Assembly (NCBI RefSeq): GCF_000338875.1
Contig: NZ_AOMO01000030.1
Location: 52-64,051 of the forward strand
DNA: 64,000 bases
Source: Vibrio mimicus CAIM 602
GTDB taxonomy: Bacteria; Pseudomonadota; Gammaproteobacteria; Enterobacterales; Vibrionaceae
Reading direction: 5' to 3'
The notes beneath the pieces were generated by a model. It was not told the origin of the DNA. It saw nothing but the letters and a program-made list of their open reading frames with translations, and ran no database searches. The stretch's first letter is position 1; each line of letters starts with the position of its first letter. Positions 43,395 through 54,505 of this stretch are shown piece by piece. The position numbers and the translations under genes were made by a program.

Positions 43395-43520
43395 ATACTC
43401 TTCCTACTTGAAGTTGCAGCGGTGTTGGCTACGTTCGCTCACCCCAATCGCATAGTTTATCTATGCTCATCGGGACTCGATTACTGGCCGCCTACCTGCA
43501 ACACCAAGTCGTTTGAGTAG
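43395..43520. repeat. ERIC element, copy 2
   Basis: About 126-base imperfect palindrome matching ERIC and the copy at 11877: CTTCCTACTTGAAGTTGCAG, GTGTTGGCTACGTTCGCTCA, CCCCAATCGCATAG, GCTCATCGGGACTCG and GCCGCCTACCTGCAACACC in order. It lies in the aspS-tdk gap and may be transcribed with tdk. Confidence 0.9.
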
Positions 43521-43614
43521 TTGTCACTGATTTAAATTTATGGAAGTCAGTGACCGATTCACCTGCGCTGTACGAGAGCGCAGACAGTAAGATGATACAG
43601 ACAGGATTTCTCCT

Positions 43615-44193
43615 TTGGCTCAGATGTACTTTTATTACTCGGCAATGAATGCGGGTAAATCGACCACCTTATTGCAATCTGCATTTAACTACCAAGAGCG
43701 CGGCATGAACCCACTGATTTTTACTGCGGCGATCGATGATCGTTTCGGTGTGGGTAAAGTGAGTTCTCGGATTGGGCTTGAGGCCGAAGCACACCTTTTC
43801 CATGCAGATACCAACCTGTTTCAAGTGATCGCAGAATTGCACGGCGCTGAATCTCGTCACTGTATTTTAATGGATGAGTGCCAGTTTCTTTCTAAAGAGC
43901 AAGTTTACCAACTGACCGAAGTGGTGGATAAGCTGGATATTCCCGTGCTGTGTTATGGTTTGCGTACCGATTTCCTCGGTGAGTTGTTTGAAGGCAGTAA
44001 ATATCTGCTGTCATGGGCAGATAAACTGATTGAGCTGAAAACCATTTGCCACTGTGGGCGCAAAGCCAATATGGTGATTCGTACTGATGAACATGGCAAA
44101 GCGATTTGCGAAGGAGATCAGGTGGCGATTGGTGGTAACGATAAGTATGTTTCAGTCTGCCGCCAGCACTACAAAGAGGCTCTGGGTCGCTAA
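43615..44193 (+). CDS. tdk: Thymidine kinase
   Basis: Cytosolic thymidine kinase of 192 residues for pyrimidine salvage. The P-loop is [10 protein letters not shown] near residues 9-18, Walker B is ILMDECQFL near 84-92, and the zinc ribbon uses CHCG and the Cys in VSVCRQHY. The start is a TTG: TTG GCT CAG ATG gives [15 protein letters not shown], the exact counterpart of the E. coli start, and AGGA lies 8 bases upstream. The next ATG is only three codons in. Confidence 0.95.
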   Translation: MAQMYFYYSAMNAGKSTTLLQSAFNYQERGMNPLIFTAAIDDRFGVGKVSSRIGLEAEAHLFHADTNLFQVIAELHGAESRHCILMDECQFLSKEQVYQLTEVVDKLDIPVLCYGLRTDFLGELFEGSKYLLSWADKLIELKTICHCGRKANMVIRTDEHGKAICEGDQVAIGGNDKYVSVCRQHYKEALGR

Positions 44194-44243
44194 GTTGATT
44201 AGCCTCCTTCCCACTGACTGAAATAGTCAGAGACTTGGTAAAG

Positions 44244-44276
44244 AAAAAAGCCAGACAACATAATGTCTGGCTTTTG
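44244..44276. terminator. Bidirectional terminator between tdk and the symporter
   Basis: AAAAAAGCCAGACA-ACATAA-TGTCTGGCTTTT between two convergent genes, with A- and T-runs on both sides. Confidence 0.88.
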
Positions 44277-44314
44277 CTTATGAGTTATTGCTTATCCGCT
44301 ATTGAGAAGCGTGA

Positions 44315-45571
44315 TTACGCTTTGCTTTTTTCCAATTCAGCGGCAGCTTCTTCAGTGATCATCGAATCCACGATCACGGCACAGGCAGCATCACCGGTAA
44401 TGTTCAGAGCAGTACGAATCATGTCGAAGATACGATCCAGAGCAAACAGCAGTGGTAGACCTTCAATTGGAATACCAGCGGCAAGCAGTACAGCAACAAC
44501 GAGGAAAGAAGGACCCGGCACGCCCGCCTGGCCAACAGCACCCAGAGTAGCAGTCACGATGATCGCAATGTAAGCACCCATGCTCAGGTCAATATTGAAC
44601 AATTGAGCAAAGAAGATCGCGACCAGACCGTAGTAGATCGCGTTACCTGACATGTTGATGGTCGCACCTAGCGGTAGTACGAAAGAAGCCGTCGAGTTGC
44701 GTACACCTAGATCGTTTTTCACCGTATCCATAGTGACAGGCAGTGTCGCCATCGAAGAGGCGGTAGACAGTGCAACCGCTTGTGGCTTTTTCATTGCTTG
44801 AATGAACTTTTTCGCCGACATTTTGCTGAACAGTTGGATCATCAGTGGGTAAGCAACAAAGCCGAAAATCGCAATCGCTGCAACGTAAACCACAAACAGC
44901 TTAAACACCACCATCAGTGCGCTGAAACCGAAAGTACCTACAGCATCAGCCATCAGACCAAATACACCGATAGGGGCAATCAGCATCACTTTGTTGATCA
45001 TCCATACCATGGCATCAACAATCGTGTTCACTGCGTTGATCACAGGGTCACGTTTTTCTTTGGCTTGCTTAGAAATTGCAATGCCTAAAAACAAACAGAA
45101 AACCAAGATCTGCAGGATGTTCGCTTCGTTCAGTGACTGGAAAACGTTGGTTGGGATCATACCAATAATGGTTGCCCAGAAAGTTGGAAGTTCACCTTTT
45201 GATGCGTATTCTGCCGAGAACATGCTCTCAACACCGGAAACATCGACACCGACACCCGGTTGGAACAGTTCACCCATAACCAATGCCAGAGCAACTGCCG
45301 CGGCTGAAGTGAGTGCAAAGTAGCTCAGAGTTACTGCGCCTACTTTACCCGCTGAATGACTGTCGCCCAGACCTGCTGCACCTGAAATCAGTGCTACTGC
45401 AACCAAAGGGATCACCAGCATTTTGATCAGATTAATAAAGATTGCACCCAATGGAGCAAACAGCGTTGCATCGTGACCCATCGCGGCACCCACGGCAGTA
45501 CCCGCGAGCATGGCGATCACAACTTGCACGCCAATGTTGTTTAGTAAACCCTTCGTCTTTAACACTTCCAT
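44315..45571 (-). CDS. DAACS-family dicarboxylate/amino acid symporter
   Basis: Inner-membrane symporter of 418 residues in the glutamate/aspartate/C4-dicarboxylate family (SLC1). The substrate-site residues of the archaeal homologue GltPh have counterparts: HP1 serine-rich STASSMATLP near 269-278, HP2 GQAGVPGPSFLV near 347-358, then Asp 383, Arg 386, Thr 387, Asn 390 and Asp 394 in DMIRTALNITGD. The unwound-helix motif NMDGT is NMSGN (306-310). An acidic substrate is likely from the Arg, but not certain. The frame is open 59 codons further; the ATG at 45571 with AGAGG upstream fits the family. Confidence 0.88.
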   Translation of the reverse strand: MEVLKTKGLLNNIGVQVVIAMLAGTAVGAAMGHDATLFAPLGAIFINLIKMLVIPLVAVALISGAAGLGDSHSAGKVGAVTLSYFALTSAAAVALALVMGELFQPGVGVDVSGVESMFSAEYASKGELPTFWATIIGMIPTNVFQSLNEANILQILVFCLFLGIAISKQAKEKRDPVINAVNTIVDAMVWMINKVMLIAPIGVFGLMADAVGTFGFSALMVVFKLFVVYVAAIAIFGFVAYPLMIQLFSKMSAKKFIQAMKKPQAVALSTASSMATLPVTMDTVKNDLGVRNSTASFVLPLGATINMSGNAIYYGLVAIFFAQLFNIDLSMGAYIAIIVTATLGAVGQAGVPGPSFLVVAVLLAAGIPIEGLPLLFALDRIFDMIRTALNITGDAACAVIVDSMITEEAAAELEKSKA

Positions 45572-45747
45572 AACCTCTGTGCTAATAAATTGTAAATTCC
45601 TAGTGTTAGCCACTAGTGTCATATCACTATATGGGCAAAAATTTTGCTCCTGCTTTTTACACGGAATATTTACATTTAGCAATAAGCACATCGAGCGTTT
45701 TCTCAATAGCAGAATAAAAATAGCGACAGGCGGTTGATTTTTGTGCA

Positions 45748-45763
45748 AAGAAAACGTTTGCTA
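45748..45763. promoter_or_regulatory. Possible PurR/LacI-family operator
   Basis: AAGAAAACGTTTGCTA resembles the PurR consensus ACGCAAACGTTTGCGT, with the AAACGTTTGC core intact but a degenerate left half. It lies about 177 bases upstream of the symporter start on the complementary orientation. Functional assignment is weak. Confidence 0.35.
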
Positions 45764-45842
45764 TAGGTGGGCGCAATGATTTTTGCGATTCAAATCAAAA
45801 TTGGAGATGTGTTGGTGTGGAAGTGGAATTGTTAATAAAATG

Positions 45843-45871
45843 ATGCGGCGCATCGGGCTGATACGCCGCAT
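45843..45871 (-). terminator. trp operon terminator
   Basis: On the minus strand ATGCGGCG pairs with CGCCGCAT across a 13-base loop and is followed by CATTTTATT. It lies just past trpA. A second small repeat TTAACCC/GGGTTAA lies between it and the trpA stop. Confidence 0.75.
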
Positions 45872-45888
45872 GTTAACCCTAATTTGGG

Positions 45889-46695
45889 TTAAATTTGTGT
45901 TGCTTGTTTCATGGCTTGAGTGAAGTTTGCTAACTCAGCCAACTGTTTAACTGGGCTATCCAGATGAGTTTCAATGATTTTCACTACTGCAGAACCTGAA
46001 ATTGCACCGGCTGCCCCAGCTTCAATCGCTTGTTTGACCTGAGCGGGTTCTGAAATGCCGAAACCCAGTAACGCAGGTGGCGCATCGAATTGTTGCAGAC
46101 GTTCAAGTAAAGCATGTACTGGCATATTGGCTTTAGTTTCTGCCCCAGTTACCCCCGCGCGTGACAGCAAATAAGTGTAGCCTTTACCGAGTTGAGCAAC
46201 TGCTCGTAAGGTTTCATCACTGGCCGTTGGTGGCGCAATAAAGATTGGTTGAATGCCAAATTTCTCTGCGGCCGCCACAAAAGGCTGGCTTTCGTTGGTG
46301 GGTACATCGGCAATCAGTACCGAATCCACGCCAGCTCTTTGGCAGCGTTGATAAAAATCGTCGATGCCGCGTGCGTAAACCAAGTTGGCATACATCAGTA
46401 AACCAATCGGAGTCTCAGGGTTACGTTCACGAATCTGTGCGATCAGCTCAAAACAGATATCTGGCGTGGTTTTCGCCGCTAATGCACGCAAGTTCGCCCC
46501 TTGAATCGTCGGGCCATCGGCCAGAGGATCTGAAAACGGCATGCCAAGCTCAAGCGCATCCGCTCCTGCATCAATCAGGGTTTGCATGATGGCGAGTGAC
46601 TGCTCGGGGTTTGGGTCACCAATGGTCACGAAAGGAACGAAAGCACCTTGTTGCGCGGCGCTCAGGCGTTGAAATAGGGCTTGATAACGGTTCAT
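45889..46695 (-). CDS. trpA: Tryptophan synthase alpha chain
   Basis: TIM-barrel subunit of 268 residues (E. coli 268) that cleaves indole-3-glycerol phosphate to indole, which is channelled to TrpB. The catalytic Glu is in [20 protein letters not shown] near residues 46-65, and the catalytic Asp is near 60 in the same segment. It overlaps trpB by one base (TAATG), which suggests coupled translation. Last gene of the trp operon. Confidence 0.97.
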   Translation of the reverse strand: MNRYQALFQRLSAAQQGAFVPFVTIGDPNPEQSLAIMQTLIDAGADALELGMPFSDPLADGPTIQGANLRALAAKTTPDICFELIAQIRERNPETPIGLLMYANLVYARGIDDFYQRCQRAGVDSVLIADVPTNESQPFVAAAEKFGIQPIFIAPPTASDETLRAVAQLGKGYTYLLSRAGVTGAETKANMPVHALLERLQQFDAPPALLGFGISEPAQVKQAIEAGAAGAISGSAVVKIIETHLDSPVKQLAELANFTQAMKQATQI

Positions 46696-47885
46696 TACAA
46701 CGCTCCTTTGTCTTCAAGTAATTTGTGTACGGTGAAGATATCCTTATCACCACGACCCGAAAGGTTAACCACTAACAGCTGCTCTTTGTCTGGCTCGGCA
46801 TACGCCATCTTGATCGCATGCGCGAGAGCGTGTGAAGACTCCAGCGCTGGGATGATGCCTTCGTTTCGTGCTAACGCTTGGAAGGCATCGAGTGCTTCAT
46901 CATCGGTGATGCTTTCATATTCAGCGCGGCCAATTGCATTCAGGTAAGCATGCTGTGGCCCCACCGATGGGAAATCCAGTCCCGCAGAGACAGAGTAAGA
47001 TTCTTCCACTTGGCCATGTTCATCTTGCATCAAGGGTGCTTTCATGCCGAAGAAAATGCCGGTTTTACCGTGCTTAAGTGGCGCACCATGTTGATGGGTA
47101 TGAATGCCTTTACCAGCTGGCTCAATACCGATCAAACGTACCGATTCTTCTTCGATGAAATCGGCAAACATACCAATAGCGTTTGAGCCACCGCCAACAC
47201 AAGCGATCACCGCATCGGGCAAACGACCTTCACGAGCAAGGATTTGGTTTTTGGTTTCTTCGCCAATAATGCGTTGGAATTCACGCACAATGGTTGGGAA
47301 TGGGTGAGGACCTGCCGCAGTGCCGAGCAGATAATGCGCAGTTTCGTAGCTGGCTGACCAGTCGCGCAGTGCTTCGTTACACGCATCTTTTAGAGTTGCT
47401 GACCCCGAATGAACAGGAATCACGGTTGCGCCCATCAAGCGCATACGGAACACGTTCGGGCTTTGGCGCTCAACGTCTTTCGCCCCCATGTAAACGCGGC
47501 ACTTTAGGCCAAGCAGCGCACAGGCTAATGCAGTCGCCACACCGTGTTGGCCCGCACCAGTTTCGGCGATGATTTCATGCTTGCCCATGCGTTTTGCTAG
47601 CAGGGCTTGACCCAAAACTTGGTTGGTTTTGTGCGCGCCGCCGTGCAGCAGATCTTCACGCTTCAAATAGAGCTTGGTTTTGGTGCCTTTGGTGATGTTG
47701 CGAGTCAGCGTCAGCGCCGTTGGGCGGCCCGCGTACTCCTGAAGCAGAGTCATAAACTCAGCGCGGAAGGCATCATCTTGCTGGGCATCAATGAAGGCTT
47801 GTTCCAGTTGATCGAGCGCTGGAACCAAAATTTGTGGCACAAACTGCCCACCGAATTCGCCAAAATAGGCGTTTAATTTAGCCAT
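46695..47885 (-). CDS. trpB: Tryptophan synthase beta chain
   Basis: PLP enzyme of 396 residues that condenses indole with serine to tryptophan. The PLP-Lys is in [18 protein letters not shown] near residues 80-97, and the phosphate loop is [12 protein letters not shown] near 230-241. AAGGA lies 8 bases before the ATG. A 40-base gap separates it from trpCF and a one-base overlap from trpA. Confidence 0.97.
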   Translation of the reverse strand: MAKLNAYFGEFGGQFVPQILVPALDQLEQAFIDAQQDDAFRAEFMTLLQEYAGRPTALTLTRNITKGTKTKLYLKREDLLHGGAHKTNQVLGQALLAKRMGKHEIIAETGAGQHGVATALACALLGLKCRVYMGAKDVERQSPNVFRMRLMGATVIPVHSGSATLKDACNEALRDWSASYETAHYLLGTAAGPHPFPTIVREFQRIIGEETKNQILAREGRLPDAVIACVGGGSNAIGMFADFIEEESVRLIGIEPAGKGIHTHQHGAPLKHGKTGIFFGMKAPLMQDEHGQVEESYSVSAGLDFPSVGPQHAYLNAIGRAEYESITDDEALDAFQALARNEGIIPALESSHALAHAIKMAYAEPDKEQLLVVNLSGRGDKDIFTVHKLLEDKGAL

Positions 47886-47925
47886 GCTTACATTCCTTTT
47901 CTATGCATGTTGCCATGCTGATAAT

Positions 47926-49335
47926 CTAATAATTCCGTAACTGTTGGAAAACGTGTTGTAACTTGTTGGCGTCTTTTTTACCCGGAGCGCTTTCCACGCC
48001 AGAGTTGAAATCGAGTCCGCGGCAGCCAAGTTGTGCCGCTTGGGCTACATTCTCAGCGCTCAATCCACCAGCGAGCATCAGGTCGCTATGTTTTGGCAGC
48101 AAGCGCCAATCAAAACTGTGTCCTGTGCCGCCACTTTGTTCGCCGATTTTGGCATCGAGCAGATGTCGGTCGATGTGCTCTGGCAGTAGCTCAGGTAAGG
48201 CATCACTCACGCCATAGGCTTTCCAAATTTCAATCGAGGCGGGCAGGGCAGCACGTAGTTCGCTTACATACTCAGCTTCTTCCTCACCGTGAAGCTGCAC
48301 CGCAAATAAGCCAAGTTTGGTCGCAATATCGGCGACTTGCGCTGCTGGGTGATTTTGAAACACGCCGACATACTGTAGCGGTGCGCCGCTCATCGTCAGG
48401 CGAGCTTGTTCTACATCCACAAAGCGTTTGGACTTCTCAACAAAAATCAATCCACCAAAAACTGAACCTGCTTGGTAGGCTTTAACTGCATCATCAGGAT
48501 GAGTCAAACCGCACACCTTATGTTCACCCAGCACAATTTTACGCACCGCAAGCTCAAGATTAGGTTGCGCCATCAGCGAGCTACCAATCAAAAAACCATT
48601 GGCAAACTGAGCTAAATCACGCACCTGCTGGTGGGTGTAAATGCCTGATTCGGAAATAATGATGGTGCCTTGTGGGATCAGCGGAGCCAACTGCTTGGTG
48701 CGATTAAGATCGGTGGTCAAATCACGCAGATTGCGGTTATTAATGCCCACTACTTTTGCTTGCAGAGCAATCGCGCGCTCTAGCTCTTGCTCGTTACTGA
48801 CTTCGGTGAGTACGCCCATACCAAGATCGTGTGCCACAGCGGCCAGTTCACGATATTGATCATCGTTGAGCACAGACAGCATCAGCAAAATCGCATCCGC
48901 TTGATAATGGCGCGCCAGATAAACCTGATACGGGTCGACCATAAAATCTTTGCACAACACAGGCTGAGCCACTTGAGCGCGCACTTGCGGCAAAAACTCA
49001 AAACGACCTTGGAAATATTTCTCGTCAGTCAGCACCGAAATGGCACTGGCGTACTCGCCATACACAGAGGCGATGTAATCGAGATCAAACTCTTCGCGGA
49101 TCAATCCTTTTGAAGGTGAGGCTTTTTTGCATTCGAGAATGAATACGGTGTTATCGCCGCTCAAGGCTTGATAGAAATCGCGCTCTGAGCGAGTCAGTAA
49201 TGGATGAAAGCTAGCAAGAGGTTGCTTGGCTTTGCGCTCCTCAATCCATTGGTATTTATCGTTGACGATTTTGACCAGCACTTGCGCCATTTGCGCGGTT
49301 TGTACGGAAATATGCTCAGACAACTGCTCGGACAT
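47926..49335 (-). CDS. trpCF: Bifunctional IGP synthase / PRA isomerase
   Basis: Fused two-barrel enzyme of 469 residues. The N-terminal TrpC barrel (about 1-260) makes indole-3-glycerol phosphate; FILECKKASPSKG near residues 64-76, VLCKDFMVD and ISESGIYTHQQV are its signatures. The C-terminal TrpF barrel isomerises phosphoribosyl-anthranilate; VCGLTHPDDA begins it, LFAVQLHGEE and LMLAGGLSAENV follow. The fused form is the enteric/Vibrio arrangement. It begins 5 bases after the trpD stop. Confidence 0.97.
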   Translation of the reverse strand: MSEQLSEHISVQTAQMAQVLVKIVNDKYQWIEERKAKQPLASFHPLLTRSERDFYQALSGDNTVFILECKKASPSKGLIREEFDLDYIASVYGEYASAISVLTDEKYFQGRFEFLPQVRAQVAQPVLCKDFMVDPYQVYLARHYQADAILLMLSVLNDDQYRELAAVAHDLGMGVLTEVSNEQELERAIALQAKVVGINNRNLRDLTTDLNRTKQLAPLIPQGTIIISESGIYTHQQVRDLAQFANGFLIGSSLMAQPNLELAVRKIVLGEHKVCGLTHPDDAVKAYQAGSVFGGLIFVEKSKRFVDVEQARLTMSGAPLQYVGVFQNHPAAQVADIATKLGLFAVQLHGEEEAEYVSELRAALPASIEIWKAYGVSDALPELLPEHIDRHLLDAKIGEQSGGTGHSFDWRLLPKHSDLMLAGGLSAENVAQAAQLGCRGLDFNSGVESAPGKKDANKLQHVFQQLRNY

Positions 49336-49340
49336 TCTAC

Positions 49341-50339
49341 TTAACCTCGTTGTGCTAACTGCTGAACCAATCCATAGGCTTGGCCCGATTTCATCACGGC
49401 GATCGCTTGTTGGGTGTTGGCTTTCAGATCTTCTTGACCAAATAAACGCAGCAGAAGTGCGACATTGACTGCTACTGCCGCCATTTGTGCTTCTGTGCCA
49501 TTGCCCGTCAGGATCTGGGTGATGATGGCGCGATTCTCTTCCGGCTCTCCGCCACGGATCGCATCCAGTGGGTAACGGTTAACACCAAAATCTTCCGGGG
49601 TGAGTGTGTACTCAATCAATTCGCCTTGGCGAATTTCTGCTACTTGCGTTTCGCCATGAATGGCGACTTCATCCAGACCTGAACCATGCACCACCGCCGC
49701 GCGTTTCAGACCCATTTGTAACATGGTTTGCGCAATAGGACGAACCAAATCCTTGCTGTAAACCCCCATCAATTCAATATTGGGACGGGCAGGGTTAATC
49801 AGTGGGCCTAAGATATTGAAAATCGTGCGAGTTTTCATAGTCTGGCGGACTGGCATCGCATGGCGTACACCGCTGTGGTATTGAGGGGCAAACAAGAAAG
49901 CCACGCCGAGATCATCTAAGGCTTGACGCGAATCTTGCGCGCTCATGGCAAGGTTGATTCCAAATGAGCTGAGTAGATCGGAAGAGCCTGATTTGCTCGA
50001 CACCCCACGGTTGCCGTGTTTGGCGACTTTCACGCCACAAGCTGCAGCGACAAATGCCGCTGTAGTGGAGATGTTGATGGTGTTTGAGCCATCGCCACCG
50101 GTGCCTACGATATCGGCAAAGTCGTAATCAGGACGCGGAAACGGATTCGCGTTGGCAAGCAGGGCTTTAGCCGCACCAGCAATTTCATCTGGCGTTTCGC
50201 CTTTGATTTTCAGCGCAGTCAGTACCGCAGCCATCAATATAGGATCCATTTCACCGCGAATAATTTGGTCGAAAAGCTGTTGGCTCTCGGCTTGCGTTAG
50301 CCCTTGCTGTTCATAGAGTTTATTAATAATGGTTTGCAT
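49341..50339 (-). CDS. trpD: Anthranilate phosphoribosyltransferase
   Basis: Enzyme of 332 residues that joins anthranilate and PRPP. The family signature DIVGTGGDGSNTINIST near residues 81-97 binds PRPP, and KHGNRGVSSKSGSSDLL near 109-125 binds Mg and anthranilate. Here TrpD is separate from the glutamine amidotransferase TrpG, unlike the fused E. coli protein. The ATG at 50339 follows AGGGAGAG; the frame is open to 50402 without support. Confidence 0.96.
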   Translation of the reverse strand: MQTIINKLYEQQGLTQAESQQLFDQIIRGEMDPILMAAVLTALKIKGETPDEIAGAAKALLANANPFPRPDYDFADIVGTGGDGSNTINISTTAAFVAAACGVKVAKHGNRGVSSKSGSSDLLSSFGINLAMSAQDSRQALDDLGVAFLFAPQYHSGVRHAMPVRQTMKTRTIFNILGPLINPARPNIELMGVYSKDLVRPIAQTMLQMGLKRAAVVHGSGLDEVAIHGETQVAEIRQGELIEYTLTPEDFGVNRYPLDAIRGGEPEENRAIITQILTGNGTEAQMAAVAVNVALLLRLFGQEDLKANTQQAIAVMKSGQAYGLVQQLAQRG

Positions 50340-50359
50340 AACATTCTCTCCCTGTGCGG

Positions 50360-50965
50360 TTACGCGAATTGAGTCTGTGCTGGTGTTGCAGACAATGCCC
50401 AATCAATAGCATTAGCCAGCAAGGTAGCGCCGTGGGTGGTCATGATCGATTCTGGGTGAAATTGAAAGCCGCACACCTTGTCAGCTTCATTAATGACCGA
50501 CATCACCAAGCCATTCACTTCTGCCGTCACGGTCAGTGTTGCCGGTACTTGCGTTGCGACCAGCGAATGGTAACGCGCAATCGCCAACGGTGAGGGTAGC
50601 CCGCGATAAATGGCGTGGTTTTGGTGCTCCATCATCGACACTTTACCGTGGATGATTTCACCCGCGCCTGCGACCACGCCACCATAAGCCTCAACAATCG
50701 CTTGATGCCCTAAGCAGATACCAATCATAGGCACCTTGCCTTTCAGGCGTTGCAGTAGCTCTGGCATGCAGCCCGCTTCAGACGGCGCACCTGGCCCTGG
50801 GGATAACACAACCACAGGATTGTCCAGTTGTTGCAGTGCTTGTTCGATCACATCCGCAGAAATGTTATTGCGGTAAATCGTTACGGCATGACCGAGTGAG
50901 CGAAACTGATCCACCAAGTTATAAGTGAAGGAGTCAAAGTTATCGATAAACAGAATATTGGCCAT
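50360..50965 (-). CDS. trpG: Anthranilate synthase glutamine amidotransferase component
   Basis: Class I amidotransferase of 201 residues that supplies ammonia to TrpE. The N-terminus [19 protein letters not shown] is typical, the nucleophile Cys is in [11 protein letters not shown] near residue 84, and the catalytic His/Glu are in [13 protein letters not shown]. The ATG at 50965 has AAGGA 6 bases upstream; the frame-extending ATG at 50971 is too close to it. It begins 2 bases after the trpE stop. Confidence 0.96.
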   Translation of the reverse strand: MANILFIDNFDSFTYNLVDQFRSLGHAVTIYRNNISADVIEQALQQLDNPVVVLSPGPGAPSEAGCMPELLQRLKGKVPMIGICLGHQAIVEAYGGVVAGAGEIIHGKVSMMEHQNHAIYRGLPSPLAIARYHSLVATQVPATLTVTAEVNGLVMSVINEADKVCGFQFHPESIMTTHGATLLANAIDWALSATPAQTQFA

Positions 50966-50967
50966 GA

Positions 50968-52539
50968 TCATTCCTTCCCTTGATGAGCATATAAAATGGC
51001 GGAAATTACCGCTTGCGCCTTGCCGCGCGTTTCATCGGCTTCGGCTTGTGGGTCGGAGTCGTAAACGACACCCGCGCCGGCTTGAACTTGGGCGATGCCG
51101 TTTTCCACATAAGCGGAACGGATCACGATACAGGTATCTAAGTCGCCTTCACCAGTGAGATAACCCACAGCACCGCCGTAGCTGCCGCGCCGCGCTTGTT
51201 CAACATCGCGGATTAACTGCATCGCGCGAATTTTCGGTGCGCCAGTCAGCGTGCCCATATTCATGCAAGCTTGATATGCGTGCAGAGCATCCAAATCTTC
51301 ACGTAACTGACCAACCACGCGTGACACCAGATGCATCACATGGCTGTAGCGATCTACTTGCAGCAAGTCAGCGACATGGCGAGTGCCTGCTTGGCTAATG
51401 CGCGCGACATCGTTGCGTGCTAAGTCAACCAGCATCATGTGCTCGGCGTTTTCTTTTTTATCCGTGCGCAGTTCAAGCTCAATGCGGCTATCGAGATCAA
51501 AATCAATGCTGCCATCTGCGCGCTTACCGCGGCGGCGAGTGCCAGCAATCGGATAGATTTCTACTTGGTTGGTGTGCATTTCGTACTTGAGGGCGCTTTC
51601 TGGGGATGCACCAAACAGGGTAAAGCGCTCATCTTGCATGTAGAACATGTAAGGGCTTGGGTTACTCTGTTTTAGGCGTTGATAAGCTGCGAGCGGTGAG
51701 GGGCAAGGTAAGCGGAAACGGCGTGATGGCACAACTTGGAACACATCGCCCTTGACCACGTACTGTTTGAGGTCACGTACGATGTCGCAAAACGCTGCAT
51801 CGCTAATATTGGTGGTCACTTCCACTTCAGCTAAAGATTGCGCACTTGGTAAAGGCAGTTTTTGGTTGACCTGAGAGCGGATTTCACGCATTCGGCTTTT
51901 GAGTTGGCTGTGTAGCGCATCGCCCGGTTGGAATTGGGTAGCCTGCAGTTGGCAAGTTTCACGCTGATGATCAATCACCATCAGGGTTTCTGCTACATAA
52001 AACACGTAATCAGGGCATTGATTGTCTGCAGGTGCTTCACCTAACGGTTCAAAGTTAGCCACTAAATCGTAGGCAAACAAGCCACCTAAAAACAGCGCGA
52101 ATTTACCGTGGTCAGTGAGATCAAAACTGTGCTGCACTAAACGTAGCGCATCGAAAGAGGAGGCTTCGCGCAAGCGTGAGTCTTCATCCAAAGTATCACA
52201 GGGGGTAGAGAAGGTGAGGGTAAGTTTCGCTTTCTCTACTTTGCAAGGAATCAGATCTGTGATGTTGCCATGAATGATGTTGAGCAGCGCTTGGCCGTTT
52301 GCACTGAGCGCATGATAAGTCACCTGATGGCCTTCACACACAATGCGCACTGCCGCATCCACCAATAAAAGGCTTTTCAGATTTTGCTTGGAGTCGATTT
52401 CTGCGGATTCCAGCAGTAGACAGTCGCTGCGCCCAGCGCAAAGAGCATGAAATAAAGCCGTAGGATCTTGCGTATAAGGCAATTCACTGTGTAGCACCTC
52501 AAGCGGCGCGGTTTTCTTTATGTTGATGGCCTTATTCAT
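50968..52539 (-). CDS. trpE: Anthranilate synthase component I
   Basis: Chorismate-binding enzyme of 523 residues that makes anthranilate from chorismate with TrpG. The N-terminal feedback site is marked by [19 protein letters not shown] near residues 37-55, where the LLES Ser contacts tryptophan in the family. Catalytic segments are [10 protein letters not shown] near 327-336, [11 protein letters not shown], and the C-terminal [11 protein letters not shown] and YGGAVGYL. The start follows AAGGAGG. It is the first structural gene after trpL. Confidence 0.97.
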   Translation of the reverse strand: MNKAINIKKTAPLEVLHSELPYTQDPTALFHALCAGRSDCLLLESAEIDSKQNLKSLLLVDAAVRIVCEGHQVTYHALSANGQALLNIIHGNITDLIPCKVEKAKLTLTFSTPCDTLDEDSRLREASSFDALRLVQHSFDLTDHGKFALFLGGLFAYDLVANFEPLGEAPADNQCPDYVFYVAETLMVIDHQRETCQLQATQFQPGDALHSQLKSRMREIRSQVNQKLPLPSAQSLAEVEVTTNISDAAFCDIVRDLKQYVVKGDVFQVVPSRRFRLPCPSPLAAYQRLKQSNPSPYMFYMQDERFTLFGASPESALKYEMHTNQVEIYPIAGTRRRGKRADGSIDFDLDSRIELELRTDKKENAEHMMLVDLARNDVARISQAGTRHVADLLQVDRYSHVMHLVSRVVGQLREDLDALHAYQACMNMGTLTGAPKIRAMQLIRDVEQARRGSYGGAVGYLTGEGDLDTCIVIRSAYVENGIAQVQAGAGVVYDSDPQAEADETRGKAQAVISAILYAHQGKE

Positions 52540-52628
52540 AAGACCTCCTTAACCATGATTCGATTGAGCACTCATCACCGCGATGAGAAAGTAAATAAAC
52601 AGCAGTGATATTGTGGAAAAAGACGAAT

Positions 52629-52654
52629 AAAAAGCCCGCTCAAATTGGCGGGCT
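52629..52654 (-). terminator. trp attenuator terminator
   Basis: On the minus strand AGCCCGC pairs with GCGGGCT and is followed by TTTTTATT. It lies 21 bases after the trpL stop and about 90 bases before trpE. It is the terminator half of an attenuator. Confidence 0.88.
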
Positions 52655-52674
52655 AGGTGTGTGAGTATCTAAAC

Positions 52675-52785
52675 TTAGAAATACACGTGAGCCCACCAAG
52701 AACTTGTCCAAGTGCGCCACCAAGTCAGCTCAGCATTCGCTGGACTGAAATTGGGTTTATGATTTGGGTTAAATTCTTGTAACAT
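52675..52785 (-). CDS. trpL: trp operon leader peptide
   Basis: Open frame of 36 codons starting MLQEFNPNHKP and ending with TWWRTWTSSWWAHVYF, so five Trp codons occur in ten. It lies between the trp promoter and an intrinsic terminator before trpE. Stalling at the Trp codons when tryptophan is scarce would favour the antiterminator. It is longer than E. coli TrpL (14 residues) and has five rather than two Trp codons. Too short for routine gene callers. Confidence 0.93.
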   Translation of the reverse strand: MLQEFNPNHKPNFSPANAELTWWRTWTSSWWAHVYF

Positions 52786-52816
52786 AGTGAGCCTTAGTAA
52801 AGAGCCTTGCATTTTC

Positions 52817-53749
<933 letters not shown>

Positions 53750-53751
53750 CC

Positions 53752-54373
53752 ATGAGCCAGTTTTTTTTATGTCCATCCTGAAAACCCTCAAACTCGCCTG
53801 ATCAATCAAGCTGTCGCGATTATTCGCAACGGTGGGGTAGTGGTTTACCCAACCGATTCTGGTTACGCAGTCGGTTGTCAGCTAGAAAATAAACACGGGA
53901 TGGAGCGTATTTGTCAGATTCGTCGTCTGGACGATAAACACAACTTCACTCTGTTATGTCGTGATTTGTCTGAGTTATCTCTGTATGCCCGAGTGGATAA
54001 CACCGCGTTTCGCTTACTGAAAAACAACACACCGGGACCTTACACTTTTATCTTTAAAGGAACCAAAGAGGTTCCACGTCGTCTGATGAATGAAAAGCGT
54101 AAAACCATCGGGATCCGTGTGCCAGACAACAAAATTGCGTTGGATCTTCTAGAGGCTTTGGGTGAACCACTGATGTCGACGTCGCTGATTCTGCCGGGCA
54201 ACGATTTTACAGAGTCTGATCCTGAAGCCATCCGCGATAGTTTAGAGCACGCAGTGGATGTGATCCTCAATGGTGGCTATTTAGGTCAGCAGCCGACCAC
54301 AGTGATTGATTTCAGTGATGATGAGATTGTTGTGGCTCGTGTCGGAGCTGGTGATCCAACCCCCTTTCAGTAG
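53752..54373 (+). pseudogene. yciO: YciO (Sua5/YrdC family), frameshifted in a T8 tract
   Basis: YrdC-fold protein of unknown function; paralogue of the tRNA threonylcarbamoyl-AMP synthase family. The expected start ATG at 53752 reads MSQFF and then hits eight T residues (53761-53768), after which the frame runs to TGA at codon 10. With seven T the reading is MSQFFYVHPENPQTRLINQA and continues into VVYPTDSGYAVGCQ, giving 206 residues, the E. coli length. As written only a GTG at 53840 opens the rest (177 residues), without a ribosome site and without the first strand. Sequence error, phase-variable tract or real mutation cannot be told apart here. Confidence 0.88.
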
Positions 54374-54505
54374 TTGAATGACGTGGCCGTGAATACCTGA
54401 CAAAACGGATGCTTTTATCCACAAAATTTGCGATACTACGCGGCCGCGATTTTGAGATCGCAAACTGTCATTCGACGTCTGAGAAGACGACACATAGGTA
54501 GATAA

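Noticed and set aside
53840..54373. YciO as an intact 177-residue protein starting at GTG 53840
   Set aside because: The true N-terminus is visible upstream in two frames joined at the T8 tract, so the shorter frame is only the remainder of a frameshifted gene.
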